DNA of 64,000 nucleotides. Source: Lycium barbarum. Taxonomy: Eukaryota; Streptophyta; Magnoliopsida; Solanales; Solanaceae. The notes below the pieces were generated by a model. That model made no database searches, was not told the DNA's origin, and saw only the letters and a list, made by a program, of their open reading frames with translations. The translations under genes and the position numbers were made by a program. Of the stretch, positions 20,759 to 32,620 are shown one piece after another (the stretch's first letter is position 1; each line of letters begins with the position of its first letter). Where the stretch lies: contig NC_083338.1 of NCBI RefSeq assembly GCF_019175385.1, forward strand, positions 66,186,884 to 66,250,883, read 5' to 3'.

Positions 20759-22549
20759 TCTCATTTCCTTTAGATAGGAAATAAACCTACCATTTGGTGA
20801 CGCCGTATTCCCTTTCCACTCTAAGACTGGTTCTCCCGGAAATTGGAAACGAACCATTTTCATTCTACAATCAACATTGGCATAACAAGAAGTCAACCAA
20901 TCCATGCCCATAATAACATCAAAATCCACCATTTCTAACTCATGCAAGTCAATCATGGTACGACGATCACAAATCACGATTACACAATTTCTATATACTC
21001 GGCTAGCTATTACCGATTTACCAATGGGTGTAGATACCTCGAAAGGTTTAATCGACTTTGGCTTGACCCTAAATCGACACGAAATATATGGAGTAACATA
21101 TGAAAATATGGAGCCCGAATCAATCAAACCATATACATCATGAGAGAATATCGACAATATACCTGTGACCACATCGGAGGAAGACTCAAGATCTTGGCGT
21201 CCAGCCAAAGGATAAATATGGTGCTGAGGACCGCTAGAACTGGGGACTCTCCCTCTACCTCTACCATGGCTGACTGGCGCATGTGAACCTGGCCCCATAG
21301 GGCGTACAGATGCTGAAGATCCGGCTACCGACCCTGAAGGCTGGGTCCTACCTCTACCATGAACTGAGGGGCAATCACGCATGATATGGCTTGGTCGACC
21401 ACATGAATAGCAAACATCTGAACCCACTCGGCATCGACCCCAATGCAACTTCCCACACTGGGAACATCGTGGTGCGGGTGGCCTTGCCTTACCCGAATGA
21501 TCTCTAAACTGAGACCCCGAATAACTCTGACTCGGCCCGGAACGAGTAGTTCTGTCGAATCTCTGGCCAGAAAACCGTGGAGGTGCACTAGTCATAGAAT
21601 AGCCTGAGTGCCTGGAAATCTGCTGTGTGTGCCCACCTCTGAACTCACTCATTGGACCCGAAGATTAGGCCCTCTTGCTATTACCCCTATCCTGCTCGCG
21701 TTCACTTCTCTACTATTGTAAACTTTCTTTTATGTTCTGAGCATGTGCCTGAATGCGTGCAATATCCATATTGTCCTGAAGGGACGCAGTCAAGCACCTA
21801 TCCATCAAATGTGGCCTTAGGCCTTTAACAAATCGGTGTACTCTGTCACCCATATCTGTTTCCATGACCGAAGCATACCTAGCCAAAGAATTAAAGCGAA
21901 GACTATACTCTAAAGCACTCATGCTACCTTGCCTCAAATTTAACGATTTATCGGCCCTTGCTCGCCGAACTTCTGGAGGCATATAATGTCGGAGGAGAGC
22001 ATCAACAAACTCTTGCCATACCGGGGGAGGTGCATTGGCTCCTCGTGAAGCCATCCAAACCGTATACCATTGGATCGAGACATCTCTCAATCTATATGAT
22101 GCTAACTCAACCGACTCGGTGTCCGAAGCATGTATCAGTCGAAGCGTCCTCAACATACCGTCAATGAAGTCCTGAGGGTCCTCCTCTGGATTTGACCCAA
22201 AGAATTTCGGAGGGTTCAAAGTAATGAAATCACGGGCTCTTGCGCTAACATCCCTGTCACCCTGCCCTGTACTTTGTCGTTGAGTCTGGGCAGCAACCAA
22301 CTGTGTAAGCAAGTGTATGGCCTGTTTTACATCTTGGCCTGAAGCATCCGGTGGAGGAGCTGGAGGTGCTAGAGCTGGGGCTGAGGCTCCCTCACGCTCC
22401 TCTAATATAGGGACTGAACGGGAGGACCGATATTAAGGAGCACTCTGGGACTCACTTTTCTCTACTACCGGTGGCGGTGCACTTTCAGCCCGCTTTTCTG
22501 CCACCGTCTTGCCCTTTTGGGCTGCTGTAGCCTTTCTCTTTACAGGCAT
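20759..22549 (-). pseudogene. Element D gag and protease, nearly full length with stops
   Basis: ATG at 22549 (MPVKRK...), 2 nt after TATTTCAG. The capsid-like region is open from 22312 to 21713. The zinc knuckle [14 protein letters not shown] (near 21410-21370) has all four ligands. The protease shows LIDSGS, a standard Asp-Ser-Gly, unlike the Asp-Pro-Gly of B and C. Stops: TAA at 22433-22435, two adjacent TAG codons just below 21720, and TAA near 21665, all in the N-terminal region and linker. From 21652 the frame runs open through the knuckle, protease and into RT as far as 19949. Confidence 0.87.
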
Positions 22550-22743
22550 TTCTGAAATACACAACACACGATTAAGGGACAAGAATTTCTTATATCATAG
22601 CTCTATCGCACGATTCTTATGAAGAAATAAGGTCATTTATTCCTAAAATGTCTGCAACTTCTTGTTTATAAGTGTGGAGCGCAACACACCCATAACCAAG
22701 ACTCTACTAGACACGGCTCGGAGACACACCCTAGGACCAAACT

Positions 22744-22755
22744 GCTCTGATACCA
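22744..22755 (-). promoter_or_regulatory. Primer-binding site of element D
   Basis: TGGTATCAGAGC on the minus strand, four bases from the LTR end at 22760. Initiator tRNA-Met type. Confidence 0.9.
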
Positions 22756-22759
22756 CTTT

Positions 22760-25306
22760 TGTCACGACACGTCTAGAGGGCCGCGATGAGCGCCCGGTGC
22801 TAGCCCACCCGGGCACCCCTTGGCTTACACTTCACTTACATTTAGGTGAGCCACATAATTAAACATACATTTCTAATCACCATTCATGCTAGTCCTAGTG
22901 GACGACAATGCTTTCAAATCATGGTTGGCATCTATACCATGTCAGTGTACATGAGTCACCAAGGCTATCAAAATAATATACAAAATATAGGCCAGACACA
23001 TCTAACCATATTCACATGTCTACGATCCTTTAAGAAGAGTATAACATATCACATAAGCGGGACAGGACCCCGCTATGCCCATAATTATATACACAAAAGA
23101 ATAAGTACCCAAAAGCTATGGCTCCGAATGAAATGTAGCTCTACTATGTAGTGTCTGAGAATATAGCAATGGATCGAGCCTCTCTCCCTGTGCACCTGAG
23201 GGCATGGCGCAGCGTCCACAAACAAAAGGACGTCAGCACGAAGCATGTACTGAGTATGTAAAGCATGATCAATATCAATATAGAAGCATAATAAGCAACA
23301 TAAGAAATAGCACAAGATGGGAGGCGGTGTTATCATCATCATAGGCACTTACATAGGATCTTTCCATTTCTAATGCGTACTTACGTATATACATCCAAAT
23401 CCGTATCCATTCCATATCTGTACCCATATTCGTATACATGCCCTCATTCGCATTCATATCATATCATGTTTGTATTCATACTCGTATCCATATCATATAC
23501 ATAATCATATCATATACATAGCATTTACATAGCATACCCGACAATGCAGAATCGGTGTTTCATACATACTTGGCCAACCAAGGCTCAACGGTACTCATAC
23601 CTGGCCCTACCAATGCTTCAGGGTTACATCTACCTGGCCCTACCAAGGCGTCAGGGTCATATCCGTACCATCTGCAGAGGTGTGCGCGCATTACGTAGTC
23701 ATATACATACTTATTTACATATCTTACCCGACCTCATAAGCTCGGGGTTCCATAATAGTCATGCATAGACACATATACATAATAGCTCATAAGCATCTTA
23801 ACTATTTTCATCATTATCATAATCGTCATCAACATCATTATTACTATTATCGTCATTCATCACATTTACCATTATAGGCTTACTCGTCATACGAGGGATA
23901 TAGTACAATCGGGGCGTATCAAGAACCGTGAGCTTACTAGCTCGGAAGATCAAATCATTTGAAGGATATCATAGTCTCATAGAAGAATTAGATATTTGGC
24001 CAAAGAACCATGCCTTATGAAAGAAGGGTTAGCCTTACATACCTTTTCTGTTCAACTATTCTACACTTGCGCTTTCTCCTCCAATGCTAGCGTTTCTACC
24101 TTCATTAAAGTCATACTATCATTAGAATCGATAGCTAGCATATATGACTAAAGCTAGAAAAAATCGGACAGCACCTCCTTTATTTATTCGACATTCCTCC
24201 ATAACGTATATCGACTCCCAAACGTCAACAACACATTCACAATACCATAACAATAGTCATTATTCATCCACATTATCCACATTTCTCAATTTGCTTTCAA
24301 TTATCCATATCCATGGCTATAGCACACGACTATGTCCATTCACGTACATTACTCATCTCATGTTCTCAACATCATTTATAACACATTTACATCACAATAC
24401 ATCAAGACTCATAACTCAATTCAAACTATTTCTCAAAATGACACTATTCCATATTCATGACCCATTTTTCCATACCTTTCTACAATCCAACTATTTCAAC
24501 TCTTAAATACCTTAAACAACATAGAAATATCATGAATCTTACCTTAGATGTTGTAGGAACAAGCCTTGGTTGATAATACTCCACTTGAGCAAAAACCCTA
24601 GTTTACCCCCATGAGATTTCTTGACTTTGAATGATCTTTGATGGTTTTCTTACACTTGATTCACTTGGTTTATGTTGTTGATCACCAAATATCCTTGAAT
24701 TCTTGTGGAATAAATGTAGAGATATGTTATAGAGAGAAGGGGTGTGATGTAGAAATGAAATGAAATAAGATTTGCCCCCTTCATTTATTGATCCAAATCT
24801 GTCCCGACCATATATACGGACCAACATACGGTCCGTATAATTTATACGGGCCGTATGTCTGGACGTATATTTGGTCCAGAAACTTTTTCCTTTCTGGGCT
24901 TATTATATGGTCCCAAACATACGGACCGTATAATTTATACGGCCAGTATGTTTGGCCGTATAACTCCCAGTGGTTCCGAAATTCGTTTCGTCGATTCGTT
25001 TGATCTCCAATCATTATGGAACCTTCTCAACACTTGTCCAACACTTCAATACAAATCTAAGGGACGTTATCACTCTTCTCCAAGACATCATTAAGGTCTC
25101 GTTAACTCGCTACTCATTTTTCCTTTCCGATACTCATCGTATGCCTTGCCTTCTCTTGGACCACTTTCTCGTCTAACATCGTATGCCTTTGAAATCTCAC
25201 TTAAGGTCATCAAATGTCATTTCTTACTCATGGAAATATCGTATACTCATACTCCTCAATAGTTCATTCATTCGTGCAACAACGGAGGATTTTCCGAGAT
25301 GTAACA
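22760..25306 (-). repeat. 5' LTR of element D
   Basis: 2547 bp, partner of 14974-17536. Carries the shared block (23195-23263), a donor-like AAGGTAAGATTC on the minus strand (near 24535-24546) and the palindrome cluster (24811-24963). Confidence 0.93.
24811..24963. repeat. CGG-N-CCG palindrome cluster in the D 5' LTR
   Basis: Same set and order as at 17041-17193. One site has drifted (tattatatggtccc in place of gattatacggtccc), while acggaccgtata is intact here and changed to acagaccgtata in the other copy. Confidence 0.85.
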
Positions 25307-25311
25307 ATCGA

Positions 25312-26409
25312 GCAGCATCTCCTTTATCTATACAACATTCCTCCATAGCTTATATCAACTCCCAAAATCCACATTAAACATATTTCTCGACTTACTTTCA
25401 ATCATCCATATCCATGGCCATAACACACGACGATGTCCATTCACATACATTGCTCATCTCATGTTCTCAACATCGTTTATAACATATTTACATCACAATA
25501 CATCAAGAATCATAACTCAATTCAAGCTATTTCTCAATATGGCACTATTCCACATTCATGACCCATTTTCCTCTACCCTTCTACAATCCAAGCATTTCAA
25601 CTCTTAAATACCTTAAACAACATAGAAATATCATAAATCTTACCTTAGATGTCGTAGGGACAAGCCTTGGTTGATAATACTCCACTTGGGCAAAAACCCT
25701 AGTTCATCTCCAATGAGATTTCTTGACTTGAATGATCTTTAATGGGTTTTGCTTACACTTGATTCACTTGGTTTATGTTGTTGATCACCAAATATCCTTG
25801 AATTCTTGTGGAATAAATGTAGAGAGATTTTTTTAGAGAGAAGGGGTGTGATGTAGAAGTGAAATGAAATATAACTTGGTCCCTTTATTTAATGGTCCAA
25901 ACTCTGCCCGACCGTATGTACGGACCAACATACGGTCCGTATAATTTATACGGGCCGTATGTTTGGCCGTATATTTGGTCCCGAAACTTTTTCCATTCTG
26001 GGCTGATTATACGGTCCCAAACATACGGACCGTATAATTTATACGGCCAGTATGTTTGGCCGTATAACCCAGTGGTTCCGAAGTTCGTTTCGTCTATTCG
26101 TTTGATCTCCAATCCTTATGGAACCTTCTTAACACTTGTTCAACACTTCAATGACAATCTAAGGGACGTTATCACACTTCTCCAAGACATCATTAAGTCC
26201 TCGTTAACTCGTTACTCTTATTTACTTTCTGATACTCATCGTATGCCTTGCTTTTTTCTTGGCCAACTTTCTCGTCTAACATCGGATGCCTTTGAAATCT
26301 CACTTAGGGTCATCAAATGTCATTTCTTACTCATGGAAATATCGTATACTCGTACTCCTCACTAGTTCATTCACTTGTGCAACAACGGAAGATTTTTCGA
26401 GGTGTAACA
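25312..26409 (-). repeat. 5' LTR of element B, outer part
   Basis: Continues the LTR broken at 14973, starting gcagcatctcc after D's target copy and ending gtgtaaca at 26409. Aligns with the outer 1.1 kb of both D LTRs. It has the donor-like AAGGTAAGATTT near 25640 and a palindrome cluster at 25911-26067. Confidence 0.9.
25911..26067. repeat. CGG-N-CCG palindrome cluster in the B LTR
   Basis: The same array as in D: cggaccaacatacggtccg, tatacgggccgtatg and tatacggccagtatg, plus single half sites. It is kept between two separate insertions, so it belongs to the family and did not arise locally. Confidence 0.85.
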
Positions 26410-26970
26410 AAAGCGGTACTCACAAGTTTGAGCTTCCCTTCGCAAATGCGTCCACACTAGAAACCAGAAAAATATGCAACTTTTAAACTTCAATCCGACA
26501 CCCGAAACTCATCCGAGACTTCCCGGACACAAACAAAATATGCATACCACTCCTAATACACGCTACGAACTCACTCACGCTCTCAAAATTTCTAAAATAG
26601 GTCATCTTGACCCGGTGTTGACCGAGGTCAACTCGAAATCCCTTAAAACTATATTTCCAACCAAATGATAAAAATACCCCCAGTTCCTTAGGAACCGTAC
26701 CAACTACTCAACCAAGTCATAATCGACATTTCAGACCTAATGGAGTCAATGAAACTTCCAAAAAGACTCGTCTACCCCTGATGTTGACTTTGGTCAACCA
26801 AACACTTAAGAACTTTCAAGAATCTCATTTTCTCACCCAAATCACATTTGAATGCCTCGCGGATTGCGCCACCCATCCCCACAAGTTAGATATACTATAA
26901 TGAAGCTAAGGAAAGCATCAATAGGGGTAAAATTATCAAAATAGCCAAAACGACCTAACGGGTCGTTACA
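26410..26970 (-). repeat. G: fragment of an older LTR into which B inserted
   Basis: On the minus strand it starts TGTAACGACCCGTTAGGTCG at 26970 and runs about 560 bp to the B junction. It shares its opening and a GATGAGTTTCGGG-like stretch with H at 40798. No internal region is visible; the rest would lie beyond B, left of the window. It may be a solo LTR or part of a full element; the superfamily cannot be told from this piece. Confidence 0.6.
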
Positions 26971-27109
26971 CCTAGATAATCTAGTAATAAGACAAGGGTA
27001 GAGAAACATAATGCAGAGGGTGACTGAATCAGAACCACATCACTAAATTAAAATATCTCAATGTCATAGAATTTAAGTTTTATGTGCTATTTACTATTTT
27101 AAAAAATTA
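26971..27109. other. Short AT-rich spacer, nothing recognised
   Basis: 139 bp between LTR G and the tandem duplication. No open frame, repeat or RNA-like structure that I can support. Confidence 0.5.
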
Positions 27110-27890
27110 CATCTAGTGACCTTCTTCATCAGCTATGTCGATAATATTTTTTTGTGACATGAATTATATGTAGTCACCTTCTCCTAGGACCTAAAATTGT
27201 TATTTTAGGTTCAACCATGGTAGCTAAATACAGTTATTTAGCCATTAGTGATTGGTGCCTAGAAGTGCATGTTTTTTACATGTCACACCTCTCGATTGTT
27301 ACTCTTTTTTGTGTTTAAAGTATACTTCGACCACTTTATACTTGATATGTGTGCTTGTTGTGTTTAGGTGATTATTTGATGGGAATTTTATGTTTTGATG
27401 CAAAAGAGGTGAAGTATGACTTTGAACCTGAGTAGAAGTCATTCCATCATATTCAGATCGTTCTAAGGACCCAAGTGCCAAGTCTACATGAAAGAAGTTG
27501 AAAATATGATGTCTTGATAAATTTGGCAAGAAACCTCTCACTAGGTTGGAACCCTATGTGTCGTGCCCTTGTATTTCATGTAGGAATGCAACATTTTGGG
27601 TCTCAACAAATTAACAGGCCACCCTACACTACCTAGCATGGTAGTGTGCCGTGCCCTTGCATTTCTACCAATCCATGTCTGTTTTGGACTTTATTTGGAG
27701 ATCTGGCCCACGGTCAAATCCTAACACTATAAAGACATATTCAACACATTTTTCAGAGGAGATTCAGACCTTGCAGAGAAATACAAAACAAGGATAGCTA
27801 AGAACATCATCGTGGAGCAATGATTCACACTGTTTATCATCTATTTCTTCTATTTACTTAGTGGAACGAATATAAATTTTGTAATCGCTG
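27110..27890. repeat. Tandem duplication, copy 1 (781 bp)
   Basis: From catctagtgacc to gtaatcgctg, repeated directly at 27891. Includes aacactataaagac, a possible TATA box, followed by a cagagaaatacaa stretch. This looks like a retroelement promoter region, though I cannot name the family. The minus-strand frame 27299-27541 recurs at 28079-28321 but has no known domain. Confidence 0.85.
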
Positions 27891-28663
27891 CATCTAGTGA
27901 CCTTTTTCATCAGCTATGTTTATAATATTTTTTGTGACATGAATTATATGTAGTCACCTTCTCCTAGGACCTAAAATTGTTATTTTAGGTTCAACCATGG
28001 TAGCTAAATACATTTATTCAGCCATTAGTGATTGGTGCCTAGAAGTGCATGTTTTTTACACGTCACACCTCTCAATTGTTACTCTTTTTTGTGTTTAAAG
28101 TACACTCCGACCACTTTATACGTGATATGTGTGCTTGTTGTGTTTAGGTGATCATTTGATGGGAATTTTACGTTTTGATGCAGAAGAGGTGAAATATGAC
28201 TTTGAACCTGAGTAGAAGTCATTACATCATATTCAGATTGTTCTAAGGACCCAAGTGCCAAGTCTACATGAATGAAGTTGAAAATATGATATCTTGATAA
28301 ATTTGGCAAGAAACCTCTCACTAGGATGGAACCCTATGTGTCGTGCCCTTGTATTTCATGTAGGAATGCAAAATTTTAGGTCTCAACAAATTAACAAGCC
28401 ACCCTACACTACCTAGCATGGTAGTGTGCCGTGCCCTTGCATTTCTACCAATCCATGTCGGTTTTGGACTTTATTTGGAGATCCGGCCCATGGTCAAATC
28501 CTAACACTATAAAGACATATTCAACACGTTTTTCAGACCTTGCAGAGAAATACAACACAAGGATAACTAAGAAAACCATCGTGGAGCAATGATTCACACT
28601 GTTTATCATCTATTTCTTCTATTTACTTAGTTGAACGAATATAAATTTTGTAATCGCTGCATC
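27891..28663. repeat. Tandem duplication, copy 2 (773 bp)
   Basis: Head-to-tail copy of 27110-27890 with only scattered substitutions. It lacks 11 bp near 28534, where copy 1 reads cagaggagattcagacc and copy 2 cagacc; the loss lies between short cag repeats, as slippage would give. The two copies are close enough for the event to be fairly recent. Confidence 0.85.
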
Positions 28664-29400
28664 ATGAGTGACTAGTTTTCTTATTATTGTAGGGTTACGG
28701 GATTATTCATGATTGTTGTTAGTTGAAACTTGATGTTAGCTTACATTTGATTATCATCGATTTCTATTGATACAAATAGTTTACTTTCATTATCCTACAC
28801 TCAATTATTTGATTGATTGATCACCAATTAAATGCAATCTATGAAATTAGACTGTAAGTCCTCAAAAAGAGGTCTATTTTGCATTATAGGATAAGGTAGA
28901 GCTTGTTTGGTTAGACCAACATTCGTTCGATGCTGAATAGAGGCACTGACTAACTTACAATTAGCAAGTGATAGGCTAGTTGTAGACCTTTACTTTGTTC
29001 ATCTCGCTAAGTCCATCACAAGAATTATACATGCATCCTTATTATTAGATACGTTCATGAAGCTGTAACGTTCAGTAGTTTGGATAGGCATCATTCATGT
29101 GCGACGTAGTATCAATACTGGATTAGTGAAGTAGGTTTTCAACACACCAACTCAAGTGGATATGCAACATGAATGGATAAATTCCCCCAGAACTCTAGGA
29201 TATCTTTCTTCTCAAATTCTAAATCTTACTACTTCCTTTTGTTTATTTTTTGTCTTTAAATCTTCAAACCATTGATTTTGTTACTATTTGATCTAGTTAG
29301 AAAGTTATGATTAAATCCTCATTGGGAACGATACTTTACTTATCATTTTATTACTTGTCGACCACGTTCACATGCGTGTTAGTTGGAACCAACCAATTAA
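28664..29400. other. Non-coding, AT-rich; possible retroelement leader
   Basis: About 740 bp with no long open frame. A stretch near 29320 (cattgggaacgatac, then cgaccacgttc) resembles the end region of Tat/Ogre-type LTRs as I remember them. That is too weak to name an element. No primer site or target duplication found. Confidence 0.35.
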
Positions 29401-29606
29401 TAATATAGGGATTAGTTATGAGGGAATCTATAAATTATTTTATGTAGGTATTAGTTATGTAGGGTTTAGTTATTCATGCATTCTATCCTACATAAAATAA
29501 TTCATAAATTTCCTTATAACTTATACATGTATTAGTTATGCGGGTTTCAAAATTACAAACCATACATTGTATTAGATGTGTTAAATTTTATACATAGCGA
29601 AATAAT
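29401..29606. repeat. MITE-like repeat, left part, split by element C
   Basis: Arms 29415-29448 and 29487-29520 are inverted repeats of 34 nt with about 4 mismatches around a 38-bp loop. The motif attagttatg recurs at 29411 and 29530, with near copies in between. It breaks at 29606, where C begins, and continues at 40743. No coding capacity, so it would be a non-autonomous DNA transposon or part of one; true ends not fixed. Confidence 0.5.
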
Positions 29607-31531
29607 TGTTATATCCCGTGTTTTTGCGCGTTTGAAAAACATGGAATAATATTGACTTGTAGGAAATGAGATCATGTTTTTACTTTATTTAAAAAATGTG
29701 TAATATTCTTGGAAATTCTTGAAGCGAAAGTACGGAAGAAGGCCAAGGGCAAAAATTGGAATTTCGGAAATTAGTTTCGGGAATTACAAACAAGATCCAT
29801 AAATTATTGGGCTCTAAATAAAATGGAAAAAATCAAAGCCCAATAGAGAGGGGTGGCCGGCCATATGTGGCCCAAGCCCACAAAGAATTAATAAATTCCC
29901 ATGTGCAAATTTTAATAAAAAGGGACCATGGATTCATCATTTATCCCTTAGAAGTTTCAAGAAAGTTATAGAGAGAGAGAACAAAAGATGAAGAGCAAAA
30001 TAAGATAAGCCATTCGGCCAAGCATAGAAAAAAAAATTTAGCCCGTCAATCTTCATTCCAAAAATCTTGTTCTTCGTGGATTCTTACTAAGTTAAAGATT
30101 CTCTACGATGTGGTATAATTAGCTTAGCAAAAGAACGACGTTTGTGGCAAGAGAAAATTTGAAGAAAAAGATAAGAATTTTACCTCTTCTATTATGGAAG
30201 AAACATATGTGTTATAATGGTTAGTATTGCATGAAAAAACCATGGAATTGTGATGTGGGTGTGCTTGGCCGTGTGGGTGTGCAAGTTGGGTGTGGCCGTG
30301 TGTGGTATGGGGCATGGGTATGGTGAATTAAAATTTATTTAGTTTGTTAGTTGTGTCGTTGTGACATTGATGACGTAAATAAAGGTTTAACGAGTTGAGT
30401 TGGCATTGAAATTGGTTGTAGGTTGTTATGGGAAATTATATGATTTTAGTATAAATTTTATATGATTAGGAAAGTGAGATCCTAAATGTGAATTATGGTT
30501 GTTGTTAGTGAACTTGGAATAAAACAATGCGAATTGGTAGTTTCGTTGCATTAATAGAAGTTTCGAATGGAATATGGAATTGGCGGAATGGCTTGAATCC
30601 TTGAATATTGATTAAAATACTATTGAAATATGTTTGAGTAATCTTGAGTTAGTTAATGAATATGGAAAATGTTGATATTAGTTGGATAGTGTGAAATTGG
30701 AATGGAAGTGTTACATTATGTAGAAAGGAAGAAAAATTATGTTAGAATGTGTTTTGTTGTGATTTTGATAATTGTTGTTATTGTTGTGGTTGTTGTTGTT
30801 GATATTATGGCCGAGCAAATTCTCGGGGATGTTGAATTTATAGGGGAGGTGCTGCCGAAATTTCGGTAGACAAGTAAAGATTTAAACTTGAATTCTTAAA
30901 AAGCTTGAAATTCATATTTGGTAATTGTGACCAAATGTAGATTCCGGAACAAACGGGACTTGAGTTTGGGCAACCGTAAGGAGAGCTGAAGGTATGTAAA
31001 GTTATCCCTTTCCTTCTCTTGGCATGTCCTAGGTGTACTACGTTCGGATTTGAGCCTCGTAGGTTATTCTGCTCATAGAAATTCAAGTCTGCGTTTTGGT
31101 ACTATTCATTCAATACAATTGAATTATAACCCTTAAGTTTTATCGGAAAACTGTTCAAACATCCATAACTTGTACAGACGTGATAGAATCGCTTTGACAC
31201 CTTCATGGATGACTACATGGAGTCCAATGTTTGTAATTTATGTCCGCCGCCTCGACTTGACCCGAGGAGGGCCCACTAGTCCCGAGACTTCCTTTGTTTG
31301 TTTTACTTGAGCTATTTTGGAATGATATAAAAAGAGAACTTCTGTCTATGAACTTTAGGCTCCGTTTGATTTACTCCATAAGGTACTTGAAAGCTCCTTA
31401 CTGTGAATGACACTAAATTTTTAGAAAATGGCTTATGAGGTGTTTTTCGAAAGTTTTGTAAGTTAAAGGCTCATATCTTCTGTATACTAATTCCGACAGA
31501 CTCGATACTTACTTTGAGCTTCCTGATCTCA

Positions 31532-31575
<44 letters not shown>

Positions 31576-31576
31576 A
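31532..31576. repeat. (TA)n(TG)n microsatellite in the C 5' LTR
   Basis: A long alternating TA run followed by TG. The matching site in the 3' LTR (39682-39715) has about half as many TA units. The difference arose after insertion and should be left out of any LTR dating. Confidence 0.9.
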
Positions 31577-32024
31577 TTTATTTGTCGAGTTATATGCATA
31601 TGGTTTCCGCACTACTCTGCTCGTGCCTATTTCTATGACATTGTTCGCCGGTTCCCGAGCTAGTTTTGTGATCGTGCGCATTATGACCTATTCGGCAGTA
31701 TGATGTGTTACGGTTCCCGAGACCTCGCCATAGGGCCTGGTACCGTTTATGGAGTTATGCTGTGATATGGCTTAAATATATGCTTTGATGATATGATATG
31801 TGCGATGATATGTTATGTTCGGGGTTGTACGGAGATTTGAAACTTTCCGGAGTATGCTGTGTTGTGGCGCCAGCATCGGAGTGGCGACCACGTTCCTGAG
31901 CCTTATGCATGATTTCTTTTATTTGCATTACGTACATATGGTTTCCGTACCGGTTTTGATATACTGATTCGGTATTCTCTTTCTGTACCTTACTATAGTT
32001 ATGGTTTGGATTTCTGTACTCTAC

Positions 32025-32095
32025 GCTTTACATACTCAGTACATCTTTCGTACTGACCCCCTTTCTTCGGGGGCTGCGTTTCATGCCCGCAGGTA
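32025..32095 (+). promoter_or_regulatory. Shared LTR block, copy in element C
   Basis: GCTTTACATACTCAGTACAT, then TTTCGTACTGACCCCC, a C5/G5 hairpin (32057-32073), then GCTGCGTTTCATGCCCGCAG followed by GTAC. A second copy is in the 3' LTR at 40163-40235. Best example of the A/C/E form. Confidence 0.78.
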
Positions 32096-32608
32096 CAGAC
32101 GTTGGTGATCCGCCAGTGTAGGCCCCACATTCTGCTACTACAGAGTGCTCCTTTTGATTCAGAGCCGACATTTTGGTACATATCTCTGTCATGTATATAT
32201 TTCTGTATATTTGACTATTTGGGGTACGGCGGGGCCCTGTCCCATCATATGTTTTCGTTTTGATTTGTAGAGGCCTGTAGTCGTTTATGTGGGTCGTGGG
32301 TTCTATGTGTGCTCGTTTTGTTCATGATTTGTGTCTTAATGCGGTCCTGTCTGTTATGACGGCCATGGTGGCCTATATATTTGTATATGTGCTTATATTC
32401 GGCGATGTGTATTCCGCCGCCCTTTTGACTTTGATATGATATCTCTTCTTGCACGACCGCTTAAGATAATATTTGACATCAAATCGGTTCAAAAATGATT
32501 AATATGAAATCTGAGATAATCTATAATATGACAATTTGATTTGTTTATCTGTCTGGGTGTCCAAGTAGGGCACCAGTCACGGCCCACGGGGCTGGGTCGT
32601 GACAAAAG

Positions 32609-32620
32609 TGGTATCAGAGC
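32609..32620 (+). promoter_or_regulatory. Primer-binding site of element C
   Basis: TGGTATCAGAGC four bases after the 5' LTR end. Initiator tRNA-Met type. Confidence 0.92.

Larger units (their letters stand above)
14974..25306 (-). mobile_element. Element D: complete Ty3/Gypsy chromovirus nested in the B 5' LTR
   Basis: 10.3 kb with LTRs at 14974-17536 and 22760-25306, a PPT at 17537, gag-pol at 17741-22549 and a primer site at 22744-22755. Flanks are atcgg (14969-14973) and atcga (25307-25311), a 5-bp target duplication with one change. The B LTR reads through on both sides, which fixes both ends. B and D are the same family, so this is an insertion into a relative. LTR divergence in the first 500-600 bp looks like roughly 5 percent by eye, more than in C (about 2.5) or A (about 1.2), so D is the oldest of these three insertions. 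Confidence 0.95.
8380..26409 (-). mobile_element. Element B: decayed Ty3/Gypsy chromovirus split by D, with A in its 3' LTR end
   Basis: Internal region 8386-13521 has PPT, chromodomain, integrase, RNase H, RT, protease, gag and primer site in the expected minus-strand order. Its 5' LTR runs 13522-14973 and resumes at 25312-26409 after element D. Only the last bases of its 3' LTR (gtaaca, 8380-8385) are visible; A cuts the rest off to the left of the window. Excluding D, the visible part is about 7.7 kb. The sequence right of B (26410 onward) is an older LTR, G. The target duplication cannot be tested because the left edge is outside the window; on the right it should start aaagc. The element is dead: several stops and frameshifts plus lost catalytic residues. 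Confidence 0.88.
29607..32604 (+). repeat. 5' LTR of element C
   Basis: 2998 bp. Features in order: a GGCCGGCCA palindrome (near 29871); a donor-like site near 30165-30175 that reads AAAAAGATAAGAAT here but AAAAAGGTAAGAAT in the 3' LTR; the palindrome CCGAAATTTCGG (30855-30866); a TA/TG microsatellite; and the shared block (32025-32095). Supplies the promoter for the element. Confidence 0.96.

Noticed and set aside
27299..27541. Conserved minus-strand gene pair (27299-27541 and 28079-28321)
   Set aside because: The pair comes from the tandem duplication; no ATG context, domain or codon pattern supports coding.
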